In this document: piece after piece, positions 33,114 through 44,552 of the stretch | How the letters are laid out: every line of letters starts with the position of its first letter | How positions within the stretch are numbered: the first letter of the stretch is position 1 | Assembly: GCA_033807775.1 (NCBI GenBank) | Contig: CM066319.1 | Span: forward strand, 142,092,983-142,156,982 | Length of the DNA stretch: 64,000 nucleotides | Direction of reading: 5' to 3' | Source: Saussurea involucrata | Taxonomy: Eukaryota; Streptophyta; Magnoliopsida; Asterales; Asteraceae | Notes under the pieces: generated by a model | Databases searched by the model: none | Told to the model about the DNA's origin: nothing | The model's input: the letters and a program-made list of their open reading frames with translations, nothing else | Translations under genes and position numbers: made by a program

Positions 33114-34216
33114 TGTTGGTGCAAGTGTACCCAGCTTTTAATATTGTGATATATTTTTGGTACACATAAAATCACATCTCCATATTTATTTTGATGATTA
33201 CAAAACACACCGCATTCTTTGTTTTCTAATATTTTATCCAAGTGTACAGTTCTTGAAGAACACGAAGATTTTATCTGAAGGGTTCAAGACGGTAGTTTTA
33301 CGTCGTCATTATTGTGTATATTTAATAATGATAAACACCCTAAAATAATATACTACTTGGATATTTCTAAAACCCAATACTGATTTTAATTAAAGGTATT
33401 AAGTTTTATTAATATATTATGAAAGTTTTTGGAAGCTAGGTTCAACTCTCAAGGTCAACCATCCTTCTCATCTCATTAGCTGTACAACAACTCAAAAGTG
33501 AAGATGTAGGCTTTGTTGTGGCTCCCTGATTGGTTGATACTTCAAAGTGTTTGCAAAATTTCTCCTATAAATACATACAGGGGACGAGAGCCTTAAATAC
33601 ACCAATTCTCATCTCAGCATTTGATATTACTCTGCTGAAATCTTTCTTCCTCTCATCACTTATTAATTTTTATAAAACATTTTTTTGAGTAAGAAACCTT
33701 GAGTTAAATAAGCAGATTAAAATCTCTCGATTAGTTGAATCAGCAACACAACTCAAGTGATCAAACTCTCTAAAAATATCCAAGTGATAAATATTATACA
33801 AGAGTGATTACCATATTAAAATTATACACCTCTTGTAAGTATTTGAATAACGGGTGTGTGATCCATTATATCTCATAAGCAAAAGCTAGAGAATCAGTTA
33901 CCTTTCTTTTGTACTTGGTTTGTATTCTACCGTAAAGAATACTTATATTGGATTGTGTCGGGAAGTGTCTCGGCTGGTGGTTTACCCGGTTGGTAAATCA
34001 CTAAATCTTGGTGTCGGTATCATTTATCTCTTTCCTTTATTTCTTTATATTTCCGATGTGCATTTGATTATATCTGTTTATATAATTGTTGTATATTTAT
34101 TTATACTTATACTCTGCTTTTATTTATACTGTATATATTTATAAAAAGATTTTTGAAAGTAAAAGATTTTATATACAACCTTACCCCCCCCCCCCCCCCC
34201 CTTTGGTTGTCTAACA
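33114..34216 (+). repeat. 3' LTR of element E
   Basis: 1103 bp, nearly identical to 26455-27552. Eight substitutions were counted and the C-run is 18 long instead of 13, which accounts for the entire length difference. Right flank GAGCA. Confidence 0.97.
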
Positions 34217-34556
34217 GAGCACTTAATGCCTTGCATCTAAAAAATAATTAAAAGCTGAAGAAAGAATACCTCGTGCTCAATTAGCAAAAACCAACCCAAA
34301 AGTCCTAAAGATTCTGAATTTCCACATTTTTAGTTGATGTCTAACAATAGGAAGTGTGTACTTGTCCTATGGACTTAAGTGAAAGAAAGGAGTAAACACA
34401 AAATTATGATCGGCTATGGTACTGTTTTGGTCTTCAATCTCATTTATGTTAACTTTTCATTTCACCTTTCAAATTTCTTTTTAATTTCTAGATTGAGTCA
34501 TTTTTAGTTGTCTTTTTAGTTGCTTGGGGACAAGCGACATTTCAAGTGTGGGGGTG
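34217..34556 (+). other. Element D, right part: 3' spacer
   Basis: Continuation of element D after element E. No gene seen. It ends in TTCAAGTGTGGGGGTG, a G-rich tract that would serve as polypurine tract for the LTR-like sequence that follows. Confidence 0.5.
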
Positions 34557-35979
34557 TGATAAGTGTGTGAAAGTATACACTTTAGCACCCACTTAGGACT
34601 TTATTCTACTTCATTTTACATCTTTCCCAACCACATATTGAGTCTTTTAGTCTTATTTTACATAGATTGGAGCTAGGATGTAGATTTTGGTAATGTCCTA
34701 TTTGTTTGGTGAATGTTATGCTGATTTTAATGTTGCTACAGCTCTGATATTGGCGTAGACGGCTCAATCAAGATGGATATGCAAAAAGAAGACTTTTGAG
34801 GAAAAGGCAACTTATTGTGCCCCTGGAGGAAGCTTTTGATGGATGATGCCCTGAAAGTGCCCTTCTCCTATCTCTCAAGAATCTTATGCTTTTTGTACAT
34901 GGACATATGATTCCTAGTAATTAACCATTGGACAATTTTACTTTTGTATTAGTTAGATTCCTTTTTCTTAGTATAAATAGTTTGTCTTAGTTAGTTGTTA
35001 TGTACTGATCCTACTCTCACCACCATCTTTTGGTTACTTGTACTCTCCAGGAACAAAGCTTTTCATAAGCTTTGTGTCCTTGCATTTTAATTTTACTGCA
35101 ATCTTTTGATACTTAATGTTAGTTACTGTTGTTGAATGCTACAGAAACCTTTACAACACTTCCTTAAATTTTGCACATTTTACTTTAAGTCATTTACATT
35201 CAGAACTTTACATTCAGTCCTTTACATATATGTCTTTTATATTTAAGCACTTACATTCCAGTATGGTAGGCTAAATACCATAGTGTGGGTGTAAGTGAAG
35301 GTCGGTAGATTAAGCCAAGTGTTAGTGGATACTTTTTAACTAATAGCATTTTACTTCACTATTCACAAGTGGCATGGATGTTTCATCTGGTAATCTTTGA
35401 CAAATTGACAGGTGTTAATTTATTCAGATGAGTTGGACTTAAAATTAAGACAACGTAAAGATCCATGTTAGGTGTCTTATAGAGGTTACACAACTCTGCT
35501 ACAGTCCATTGGGGTTGTGAAACTATACGGAAAGAAAGGAAAGATATGTACTAGTAGGTTCTTGATGCATCACCAAGTGCACTCCCTACCTAAAGTCTAA
35601 TCTACACTTTCTTTGGAAGGCCATTCAATCCAGTAGTGTTGTAAGAGCTATTGCTGCAGCACCCGTGTGATGTTGTAGCAATATCCAATGCACTTTGTTA
35701 GCCCAAATCCAGCCTGATCTTGCACCCATACTATCTTTAATTTCTGTTATTACATTTCAGTATTTAGTTACCAACTCTCAAAAGATATTTCTTCATTTTA
35801 CTCTTGAAATCTTGTTTTAAAGTCAACTTTGGTTACTCTTCTTCTTTGAAAATCCCTGTGGTACGATATCTGGTATTACTTACTATTATTACTTGTTTTT
35901 GGACGATACTTGTAAGCCATGTATACTTGCATGAATTGCTAGTTGCTATAGACTTTTTGGAGTATACCTCATCTAACAA
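34557..35979 (+). repeat. Probable 3' LTR of element D
   Basis: Starts TGATAAGTGTGTGAAAG right after the G-rich tract. It contains TAGTATAAATAG (about 34970, TATA-like) and ends near CTCATCTAACA after CCCTGTGGTACGATATCTGG, a phrase typical of the 3' part of plant Ty3/Gypsy LTRs as I remember them. The partner LTR is not in the window, so the right border is a guess. Confidence 0.45.
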
Positions 35980-36441
35980 GATAAACCCAGATTTGTTCTT
36001 TCATGAATGTTCACCCCCTAACAAAATCCATGAACTAAGGGTTGTTATGGTATCACCATAAATTAAGTATTATTCACCTTATTTAAAACAAAAAAAAATC
36101 CAATAGCAACATGGAACTAACAAGAATAGTTAGAATAGTATAAACCAAAGACTTGTGTAGTTTTATATTAGTTCATGGATTTCTTAGGGGGTGAACATTC
36201 ATAAACGAATGATGCATTTCCAGAGAGTGACACGTGTGGTGAACAATAGTGAAAGGGTGAACATTCATGAACTAATATATAATAAAGAGTACGTGAACCT
36301 TTGGGTGTTTTGAACGTGCATGAACCAAAACACAACAACCGAAATTAATTTCGTATGTGAATATTGCGTTCTTAATGTTCGTAAATGTGCACAATCTATA
36401 AATATCAAATCTACTCCACAAAACAACTACTCTATAAAATA
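35980..36441. repeat. Inverted-repeat DNA of unknown type
   Basis: TTCATGAATGTTCACCCCCTAAC with its right flank to about 36038 is mirrored as the reverse complement at about 36168-36206 (TTAGTTCATGGATTT, GGGGGTGAACATTCAT), arms about 38 bp with a few mismatches. A partial third copy lies at about 36255-36275. It looks like a small hairpin DNA transposon remnant. No gene. Confidence 0.55.
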
Positions 36442-36687
36442 TTACTGACCGATCAAACCTTTTTCATTCGGTTCGGATATTTCGACGGTGCTGGTACTAC
36501 CGTTTTGCGTCGTCACTTTGTCATTGGTGTTGAGTTGTGTTTCATCGACTAATCCCGATGATGTATTTCCGAATGCCGAACCATTATTCACACCGGATTC
36601 TTCATCGTTAAATTCCAACCTTGCGGAATTAGAAGAATAGTTCAACAAACCGGGATGAAAGTGGCCTTTATTAAGACGAAAATCCAT
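36442..36687 (-). CDS. Small unrecognised ORF, possible captured gene fragment
   Basis: 81 codons starting MDFRLNKGHFHPGLLNYSSN and rich in Asn, Ser, Thr and Glu. Upstream (36688-36760 on this strand) is an A/T-poor leader unlike the surrounding AT-rich DNA. Downstream there is AT-rich sequence. It lies between inverted-repeat segments, so it could be a fragment of a gene carried by a DNA transposon. No family recognised. It may equally be chance; the composition and lack of stops are the only support. Confidence 0.3.
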   Translation of the reverse strand: MDFRLNKGHFHPGLLNYSSNSARLEFNDEESGVNNGSAFGNTSSGLVDETQLNTNDKVTTQNGSTSTVEISEPNEKGLIGQ

Positions 36688-36954
36688 CTTCGATTCAACG
36701 AACTTTGATGAACGAGAGCAAACTCAAAACACCTAGATATTTTGATAAAAAAAAGTTAAGAAAACCTATTAAAAAATACCAAATTTAACCTTGGACCATA
36801 ATTTTGTAAGTCCCCATTAACTATTAATTTTGTAGCTCCAATTTAAAACTCTAACAAAAAAAACCTATTTATAAAATACCAAATTTAACCTTGGACCATA
36901 ATTAATATGTTGAACCAAACCAACTTAAAAGGTGAAATCCTATTGGTTGAAAAG
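36688..36954. other. AT-rich intergenic DNA
   Basis: Contains a near-duplicate phrase, CCAAATTTAACCTTGGACCATAA, at about 36779 and 36880, about 100 bp apart. Nothing else recognised. Confidence 0.4.
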
Positions 36955-36995
36955 GGTTAACAAAGTTAACACCCTTTGGAAGGTTAACAATATAG

Positions 36996-37157
<162 letters not shown>

Positions 37158-38103
37158 GTTGAGTTCATTTGTTAACCCTATATTTCATGCTAACTTTGTT
37201 AACCAAAATCTTAGCCATTGATGTTAAAACCGACGGATGAGATCAAAAGTAATCAACTCATTAATTATATATTGGGCCATGTGTAATATTTTAATGAAAT
37301 GAACATTAGTGTTAGGGGTATTTGTGGAAATTGGACCATGTGTAATATTTAATGAGTTCATTTGATGTTAACACATTGGTTAACGATGAACAACACATGT
37401 TCAAATGTTCAATTTATCCACACATGAACACACATGATCTATTAACCCATACGACCAGATTACATAAAGATCTGATAAATTTGTTTATATGAACTATAAA
37501 TCCACGCATGAACACACATGAACTATAAACTTATACGACCAAGTTAGATGAAGATCTGATAAATTTGTTCAACACGTGTTCATAATCAAATTGTTCATAA
37601 ATGTTCAACTTCAGGTTCATAATCACGATGATCATATACACACATACAACAGTCCTTTTGGTTAGCATTAATGTAACAAATGAACTCACATGAACACACA
37701 TGAACTATTAACCCATACGACCAAATTACATGAAAATATGATAAATTTGTTTACATGAACTATAAACCCACGCATGAACACTCTCCTCAACATCGTTAAA
37801 AACACCGTGATTCATAATGTTGTTATCTATGTTCATGATGCAACAATAGGATTCATACACTAATTTGATACTAAAAAGTTACAAAATATTTAAGAATTAA
37901 TAATATAGCTAGAATCAAGGATGATTTAATGTTTGTAACTCCCTCAATAAATGCATGTCATAATAAAAATACATGGATTTCATTCATACCCCTATTTAAT
38001 GGTTGGATACACATTTGTAACCACCATGTAAAATGGATTCCTATTGGTTGATTGGAGTTAACAAAGTTAGCACAAAAAGTGAGGTTAACAAATGAACTTA
38101 ACC
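37158..38103. mobile_element. Non-autonomous inverted-repeat element, about 0.95 kb
   Basis: Ends are imperfect inverted repeats of about 46 bp: at 37158-37203 GAGTTCATTTGTTAACC and TGCTAACTTTGTTAAC, and their complements at 38057-38100. The interior has no gene and holds about three diverged copies of a ~70-bp unit with AACCCATACGACCA and GATAAATTTGTT (about 37440, 37520 and 37705). This fits a MITE- or MULE-like DNA transposon derivative. No clear target duplication because the flanks are microsatellites. Confidence 0.55.
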
Positions 38104-38126
38104 CTATATATATATATATATATATA

Positions 38127-38245
38127 GGGTCTCCTTCTTTTGTTAACCAGTGCATATATGCACATCAGGCAATTGTAATATGTGCATATATGCAATGCCC
38201 GATGTGCATATATGCAATACATGAAAAAGTTAACAAAAGAAGGAG

Positions 38246-38249
<4 letters not shown>
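38127..38249. mobile_element. 123-bp hairpin MITE inside a TA microsatellite
   Basis: Perfect 21-bp terminal inverted repeats: 38127-38147 starts GGGTCTCCTTC and 38229-38249 is its exact complement. The interior has three TGCATATATGCA-like palindromes. Both sides are (TA)n, so a TA or longer TA-rich target duplication is possible but cannot be distinguished from the repeat. Confidence 0.65.

Positions 38250-38250
<1 letters not shown>

Positions 38251-38333
<83 letters not shown>
38251..38333. repeat. (AT)n microsatellite
   Basis: About 83 bp of uninterrupted AT to the right of the hairpin element; a shorter run (38104-38126) lies to the left. Confidence 0.95.
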
Positions 38334-38334
<1 letters not shown>

Positions 38335-38600
38335 CGGTAACAAACATCTCCAACAACTATATGTGGATCCCAGATTAGTGCAATATGAACAATAAACAAC
38401 CAATAATAATCAACAATTCAGATCAATAGGTCGTCATCCATATGATTGATATTCACAAGGGTTACAATACGTTCAGAAAAATATTCAATAAGAGTAATGA
38501 ACGATTAACCTAGTCCAGGTTTAAACAAAACATTATATACCCTATTAAGAAAATAAAAAATGAACCCTAAACTTCCATTCAATTTATTTTAGCCCTAGCA
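38334..38600 (-). repeat. 3' LTR of element F (far end unclear)
   Basis: On the minus strand TGCTAGGGCTAAAATAAATTG starts directly after AAAGGGGGAGAT. About 267 bp are seen before the AT microsatellite. The end is not identifiable and the LTR may have been broken by the repeats at 38.1-38.3 kb. Confidence 0.55.
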
Positions 38601-38613
38601 ATCTCCCCCTTTG
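38601..38613 (-). other. Polypurine tract of element F
   Basis: Minus-strand AAAGGGGGAGAT immediately before the LTR start TGCTAGGG. Same form as in elements A, B and E. Confidence 0.8.
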
Positions 38614-38711
38614 AATTGAAGTTCAATGTCGCGCCAGTTCGGAACATATCTTTTACGGATGGCAAAAAGTATTTCGAAGCTTTTAATGGATTTGCGGAAC
38701 TCGAGTCTGTC

Positions 38712-41700
38712 TTAAACTAATTCCAAGGCTTCTCGGGCATTCAGCTCTTTGAGATTTCTCATGAACGTCTTTGGTATTTGTTCTTCCTTGGCGATGATCT
38801 CTTTTAGCACTTGTTTGACAATCATCAGAGTTCCATCACAGTATCGGTTAACTTGACTAAATCTGAGAAACTTCTTTTTGCCTTTAGCATTGTGGTAGAT
38901 AATTTCAAACTCTGGCTCAAACAGCCTTGTGTTTACCGGGTATTTACCCATTTCTAGAGCTTTCTGATCGGGTTTAAAAATGTTTACCTTCTTCTACCTG
39001 TTTTCGATTCCCATCTGAAAGTCTGTGATGTATGACAATGAGATAGTGCATTTCAGGAAGTGTTTGACCGCTTCAAGTGCTCTAGTGACGTGAAGAGGTC
39101 TGATGGTTCTGGTCCGTAAATCTCTCAGAATGGCATGAAAATCAGTCAATCGCAGATTTTTGAAATCAGCCTCAGAGAATGTCTAATCCTTCCATCTTCC
39201 CTTGTAACAGTGAAGATCGGAAACCAAACTTTCAGAATACGGCCGGACTAGAAGTTGGTGATCTTGGTTATCCATTGCTTGGTTCTGACGTTCTTAACTG
39301 ACTGACATTGTTTCATAATTTCCAGATACTGCATTCGACGAGTGTCATCAAAGGCAGTGATTCCATGGTACAGAATGGGATCGAGAGGCCTTAACCGATG
39401 AACAAATAAATTCTTTAGGGAGTCCTCGAGAAACGGAATTAGAATTATGATCTTTTCCCATTTGACTGGCTGTTCGGGTTGATTCGGTGTTGATTCATCT
39501 TGAGGAGATGTTGGAGGAATTGTTTCGTAAGTTTCGGGAAAATCAGGGATGAAAGATTGAGTACTCTGAACTTCTTGAAGAAGAAACTGATCATAATCTA
39601 TGTCTTCATCAGCTATGGTGGGGAAAATCATATCGACCTCGGAGTTAATTGCACTGGTTTCCTTTTCGTGCCATAGGATTTTGGTTTCCGGGTCGAGTTC
39701 TGATTCTGGATCAATGATTTCTAGCGCGGGCCGCTCCATAGTTTTGAACTCAATCAGTTGTTCTTTTTCCCCCTCGGGCTTTTCAACCGCCGAGTCTTCT
39801 TCATCGGAGATATCCATGTCAACGACCATGTCTATCAGATTCATTTGGCTTTGCGTTCACTCTGCTCTTCGGTGGGCACTGCAGTTGATGGTTACGGTTG
39901 AACCTTTGGTGCAGTGTCAACAATTATCTGGTTGGACTCGGATAGACGTTGGCGCTTATTCTCCCCCTCATGGTGATCAGTATCATCCTGGTCATCGTGT
40001 GTGCGCCTGAGTCCGTGAGCTTGACTCTTGCAGGTTGATTCAAGAATAGCAACCCGTTCAGAAAGAGTTGTAAGAGCTTGTTGTACGTTCTAAAGGGTCG
40101 TGTCGATCTGGTCGAGTCAGGTGGTGATCTGTGGTGGTTGATGGGATACTTGTGTACGTAATAAAGAAAGCGATCGGGTTCAGACGAGGAATCGGTGTTT
40201 GATTGTTGGAGCAGTTTACCTAGGAGAATGGCTTTGAGGTCATCCACCGAGTAAGAAAGTTGAGCAGGTGCAGATGGTGGTGGTGGATGTGGTGTGGCAG
40301 TTTCAAGTTCGACCATTTTGTCCTTCCCTTTCAACAAGCTTTTGATCTTGTCCAATTCCGCCTTGAAGTCTTTGGCCATACCTGCTTGTACAGCCTTTTA
40401 GGCGCCGTCCATGTATTTCTTTGAAACAAATTCGGGTAAACTAACGCCTGAACCACATAGGTTTTCAGTTGAGGTAACAACCGTTGAATCAACGATCGAA
40501 CCGCGTACGTTTACAGCTGGCATGAGATTGACTGTGGTAGGACTTCCATCTGATCCTCGTATTCCACCAAGTGACAGATATATTACGGATGTTCCAGCCG
40601 GGTCACTTAGAGCTCCAGCATTAGCAGACAATGGTGGTTGTCTCCTAGCCAAGGAAAATATTTCATAAAATGGTTCTAGACTCCATTGTGCATCCAAAGA
40701 AGTCGAGGACTGGGGAGGTTGTCCTCTTATTTCAATACTTGAACTCTCCAAGTGAGAGAACGGTAGATTTTGTGTTGAGTCCCCGTGTGAAGTTGAAACC
40801 GACATCTTTTGAGAGATGACGGAATGGCTGAGTGGGGCATGCAATTGCGTCGCTAGGTCCACGACGTCTTGTTCAATATCACGTCCCAACGGATGAGACG
40901 GGATAACAGATGTGGCTACCTGGCTGACACTGGCTAGGGGAAGGCTGACATATAAGTGTCGCCTTTTCAGACCATATCTCTCGTGGTTTCTTTTACTTCT
41001 CCATTCCCTCCCTCTCACATTATCTGAATTTTTAACTAATACTCCCTCCTTTCTCCTTATGTCTCCCATATTTGGCTCAGTTGTAGAGGTGGTAGAGGGT
41101 GTGGTAGAGGTAGATGGATATTTTGTGACAGGAGGTGGACGGCTTTCGATGTGAGGTGGTTTTTGTTTAAGGCGAATGGCTCGGTCGTCGTCGGAGTCAG
41201 TACTTTCGGAATCTGATGAAGAGTGTTGGATTAGCGGCGATTGAGGTATTTTGGTTTCTATATCTTCATCTCGAAGGAGAAGTGTGTCAGTGATTACTGG
41301 GACGTCGTGTAAGGATGATGATAGATCAGCAGTTTGAGTGGAGATGGTTCGGGTTGTTGAGATAGATGTAGGTGGTCGGGGTTTTCGACTGGTAGTCATA
41401 GAGCGGTAGAAGGTTGGGTTTGGTAGCTTGTACCAGCACCCAAGTCTACAGCACCACCCACGCTAGTAACCCTTTCCATGTTTTCTCTCATCGCACCCCC
41501 TCCGGGAGCCCCAGCTACCCGAACTCTCCCTCCACGAGTTCTCAGACCCTCACGCCTCTCGGGTCGCACTCCTTGGGGAGGTCCCTCCGGCTCTGGCTGG
41601 ACCATAGGAGCGTCTAATCCTAACTCTCGCCTATATGCTAACACACTCGGTGATGTAGGACTCGCATAGGCCAGTACGGCGTCAGGTAAACGCATGGGTT

Positions 41701-42532
41701 GTGCGTTGGAGGGATTTTGGATTACCAGGTAATGCAAGCTAAATGAAGGGCAAACCTGGTGATTGGGTCGGCGAGGAATGGCTGGATTGGCGTCCATATG
41801 CTGACGAATGGCCAGAAGAAGGAATCGGATGAATGGAATGAACTGGCGTTGCTTTTTCCCACCATTGTCCCAAATATTCTGAACCAGTTCGTGCCAGATC
41901 ATGCCCGCGAAGTTGACATGTCTGTTGAAGGCAATGGCGTGAAAGATGCGGAGGAAGTTCCCACTGCACTAATCTATTCCTTTCCACTTTGAGGATAGGC
42001 ACCAATGGATTATTGTGAACATCGTGTACCACAACGATGCTAGGTACTTTCGGTTGAACGCAGAGGGGCGGTTCAATGCATGGATGTATCCCAGTGACCG
42101 GATTTCTGCACATAGGACATCATTGCTGATGTATGGATCATAGCCTGCGCGTCCGTTGGCATTAGCTGCTGGAAACTGAAGCAGCTGATGGAATGTTTCG
42201 GGTGTGAGAGCGAACGGGAAGTTGTCAATGCGAGCCTCGATCCGTTGACTGTTTTCAATGGTGACAACACGAATGGTGTGCCACACTTGTTGCAGGTATA
42301 GTTCGGGTACGTCCGTCGTGGCGGTTAAGGCATGGTGGAGTGGATAGCCTGCAAGAATGTCGACGACGACCCGATGTTGGGGTCAAAACTCACTAGTATC
42401 GAGGTGATGATTGTTTCCCTCGATCTCAAGAAATTCGTCGGAAGGAAGTAGAGCGTTGTCGGCTGCCTCATTAATGAACTGATCGGGATTTGCCGCGCCA
42501 TGGTTCAGAGATTGAGGTTGCTCGTCGACCAT
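38712..42532 (-). pseudogene. ORF3 accessory gene of element F, decayed
   Basis: The ATG at 42532 (complement of CAT 42530-42532) begins MVDEQPQSLNHG. The N-terminal domain shows YPLHHALTATTDVPELYLQQ and FALTPETFHQLLQFP, the same pattern as element C (PLSTALTIAPP...YLLAQFWYTARR, ITPGHIRRALNLP), then HWCLSSKW and QNIWDNGGKKQRQF. A proline/arginine-rich linker (41396-41700), a long Ser/Thr/Pro region with an acidic patch (40398-41399), a short helix (39924-40379), an acidic region (39248-39844) and a small C-terminal domain (38712-38951, GKKKFLRFSQV) follow. In-frame stops near 42385 (TGA for Trp), 41990 and 40398 (TAA) and shifts near 41400 and 39880 break it. Function unknown; no membrane segment seen. 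Confidence 0.65.
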
Positions 42533-42654
42533 TGTAGTACCTGAAAGAGGAATTGTTCGCATTCAATGGTCGAGATTAAGTGTGAGTACATACCTCAATG
42601 CGGATCCATTGTTGTGCGCCGAGAGGGAAAGACCAAAAAGATGTTGCAAAGCTT

Positions 42655-43423
42655 GATTGTATCCGGACATGAGGGGTTTCTGGATGGAATACGGGTTGGA
42701 CAAGAGTCCGGATAGTCATAGATTCCGGAAAAAATGGGATCCGGATAAAAGGTATCCGGGTAGGGATACTATCCGGATAGAATAGGTTCCGGAGTCGAGG
42801 ATTATCGGATAATGAAGGACCCGGATGGATTAGGTACCCGGAAACATAGTTACTGGATAGCAATATACCCGGACACTTAGAGGTGTCCGGATGAAAGCCC
42901 TTAAAATATGAGGGTTTCCGGATAGTTCGAGACTATCCAGGTGGAATCGGATCGATCGTGGGTTCCCCAAATACTCACCAGATACCATCGGAAATGTAAA
43001 TATCTCGATTGAAACACCATAACATTCTAAAATAAAACTCGAATCAAGGCATTTACGGGTGAAAAACGTGGATGATCGAGATCCGAATACGAACCGCCAT
43101 CGTGATCGTCGATTTGGGCCTCGATCGATTATGATTGTGTACGGTGCATAGTGTGGATGCATAAATCAGAAATTGAAAGCATACATGATCGAGATGTGTA
43201 CGCAAATCGGTGAGAATATGAGATAAAGAATGTGCGTGTGTGCGTTCGAGTTGAGAGAGGTTTAGCGACCGGAATGTATGAAAGAAATGAAATTCCGGAT
43301 ATATATGACGAGAGTATCCGGGTGAGGTATCCAAACGTCTCATCTGGATAGAGGCATTGTCCGGGCGTGATATCCGGATAGTGCACTGTCTGGACATGTG
43401 ATCCGATAACCTCATCCGGTATC
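42655..43423 (-). promoter_or_regulatory. CCGG-rich motif array upstream of element F ORF3
   Basis: At least 17 CCGG sites, mostly as TATCCGGATA, ATCCGGAT or near forms, occur here: 12 between 42662 and 42918 and five between 43294 and 43416. A further TATCCGGATA lies at 49411-49420, continuous with 43423 before element G inserted. Spacing is often 15-20 bp. The array lies 120-890 bp upstream of the ORF3 start on the minus strand, where a promoter would be. Motif density is seen; a regulatory role is inferred. Confidence 0.5.
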
Positions 43424-44349
43424 TGTTAATGCCAAAAATCGCACCAAAGGGACAACTTAACGTCGACGTGGACTTAAACAACTAAAGAAAGAATCTTTTG
43501 ACGAGACGTGCGATGATAAATAAAATAAACAAACAAGGGATTTGATGACGCAAGAAAAAACTCAATTGAGGAAAAAACCTGCGGACGACAGGGGGTGTCG
43601 TCACTGCACTATGGTCGCCAATCAGGGGCGATGTCCTTGGATACTGGTGTCGATCGTACAGTGATTACAATACAAATGAAGAAAATGCTTCGAAATGTAA
43701 AGTACAAGTGTTCGAATGTAAAAACAGGTGTTTGTCGTGTACGAAACAAAGTGCGAACTACTGGTCGAGGGTTGTTGTCGTGCGTCGAGAGCGATACTTA
43801 GAATAATGGTTCTTCACTTCAGGTGTTCTTGAATATTGCTTCGGTTGTTAATTGTCGGATATTCGATGTTCGGTCCCCCTGAAATGAGGATTCGGCTCTA
43901 GCTTTATAGTCTTTGGGAGCTTTGATTAGCTCATTGATTGCTTCATTAACAGCTTTAATTGTCTCAACGGTCTGTAACGGCTGCCGGCGTGATCACCCAT
44001 AATGGTCTTCGTCCGTTACGAGTAACAGCTTGCGTCGGATAACGGCTTGCGTCGGATATAGCCGTTGCTGCTTTAATAGCTTTGACTCATGCATTAAACA
44101 CTTAACAAAACGTAATAGTCATGGTTAACGTTAGTTTTGGTCGAATATGTATGGCTCGATGCGACAGTTATGCAGGACGGGCGTCGCTATGGTCGTACGT
44201 CCTAGGAAACTCTCGACTTACCTTTTACGACGGACGACGGACGTTCTGCGGGTCTTGGTCGGGACCTTATATTAATCCAAGATGTCTTTCATGACGCACG
44301 TCTTACCTTTTCTGGTCGTGGTCGTACGACATGAATTTTTGCCCAAACA
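43424..44349 (-). repeat. Left (3') LTR of element G
   Basis: 926 bp, matched by 48484-49409. On the minus strand CTATAAAG (43912-43919) could be the TATA box. Confidence 0.95.
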
Positions 44350-44366
44350 GTTTGCCCCCAAAATTT
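44350..44366 (-). other. Polypurine tract of element G
   Basis: Minus-strand AAATTTTGGGGGCAAAC ends at the LTR. The same sequence adjoins the left LTRs of H, I and J (51274, 53259, 59523). Confidence 0.75.
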
Positions 44367-44514
44367 GAAAGAAGGATGGCAAATTCGAGTTTAAATTTTG
44401 TCAATCAGACGCGTAAAAAATAGAGCAAGGGTCAGAAAAAATTACCTTGACCGCCTTGTAACTGGGCTGGTTTGCCTCTAACTGAACGAGAAGTTAAAAA
44501 GGGGAACGAGGTCG

Positions 44515-44522
44515 TGACGTCA
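44515..44522 (+). promoter_or_regulatory. TGACGTCA site upstream of element G antisense gene
   Basis: A perfect bZIP-type palindrome 38 bp before the ATG at 44553. It is conserved in H (51436-51443), I (53421-53428) and J (59685-59692). In G and H the following segment with a TATA-like box is missing. Confidence 0.45.
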
Positions 44523-44552
44523 TGCTGACATACGATCGTGCTCACCAGCTGA

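Larger units (their letters stand above)
26455..34216 (+). mobile_element. Element E: young full-length Ty1/Copia (Sirevirus-like) retrotransposon
   Basis: 7762 bp with both LTRs (1098 and 1103 bp), primer site, gag, protease, integrase-RT-RNase H and four polypurine tracts. By direct comparison the LTRs differ at eight single bases plus a C-run of 13 versus 18, about 0.7%. Flanks are CAGCA left and GAGCA right, a 5-bp target duplication with one mismatch. The only visible coding defect is a 1-nt frame break between protease and integrase. It splits element D. Confidence 0.95.

Noticed and set aside
35804..36061. 85-codon plus-strand ORF
   Set aside because: Lies across the probable LTR end of element D and an inverted repeat; no similarity or codon structure.
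42576..43481. Minus-strand ORFs in the CCGG-rich region (95, 110, 142 codons)
   Set aside because: Overlapping frames over the motif array and across the G insertion border at 43424; rejected as genes in favour of a non-coding array.
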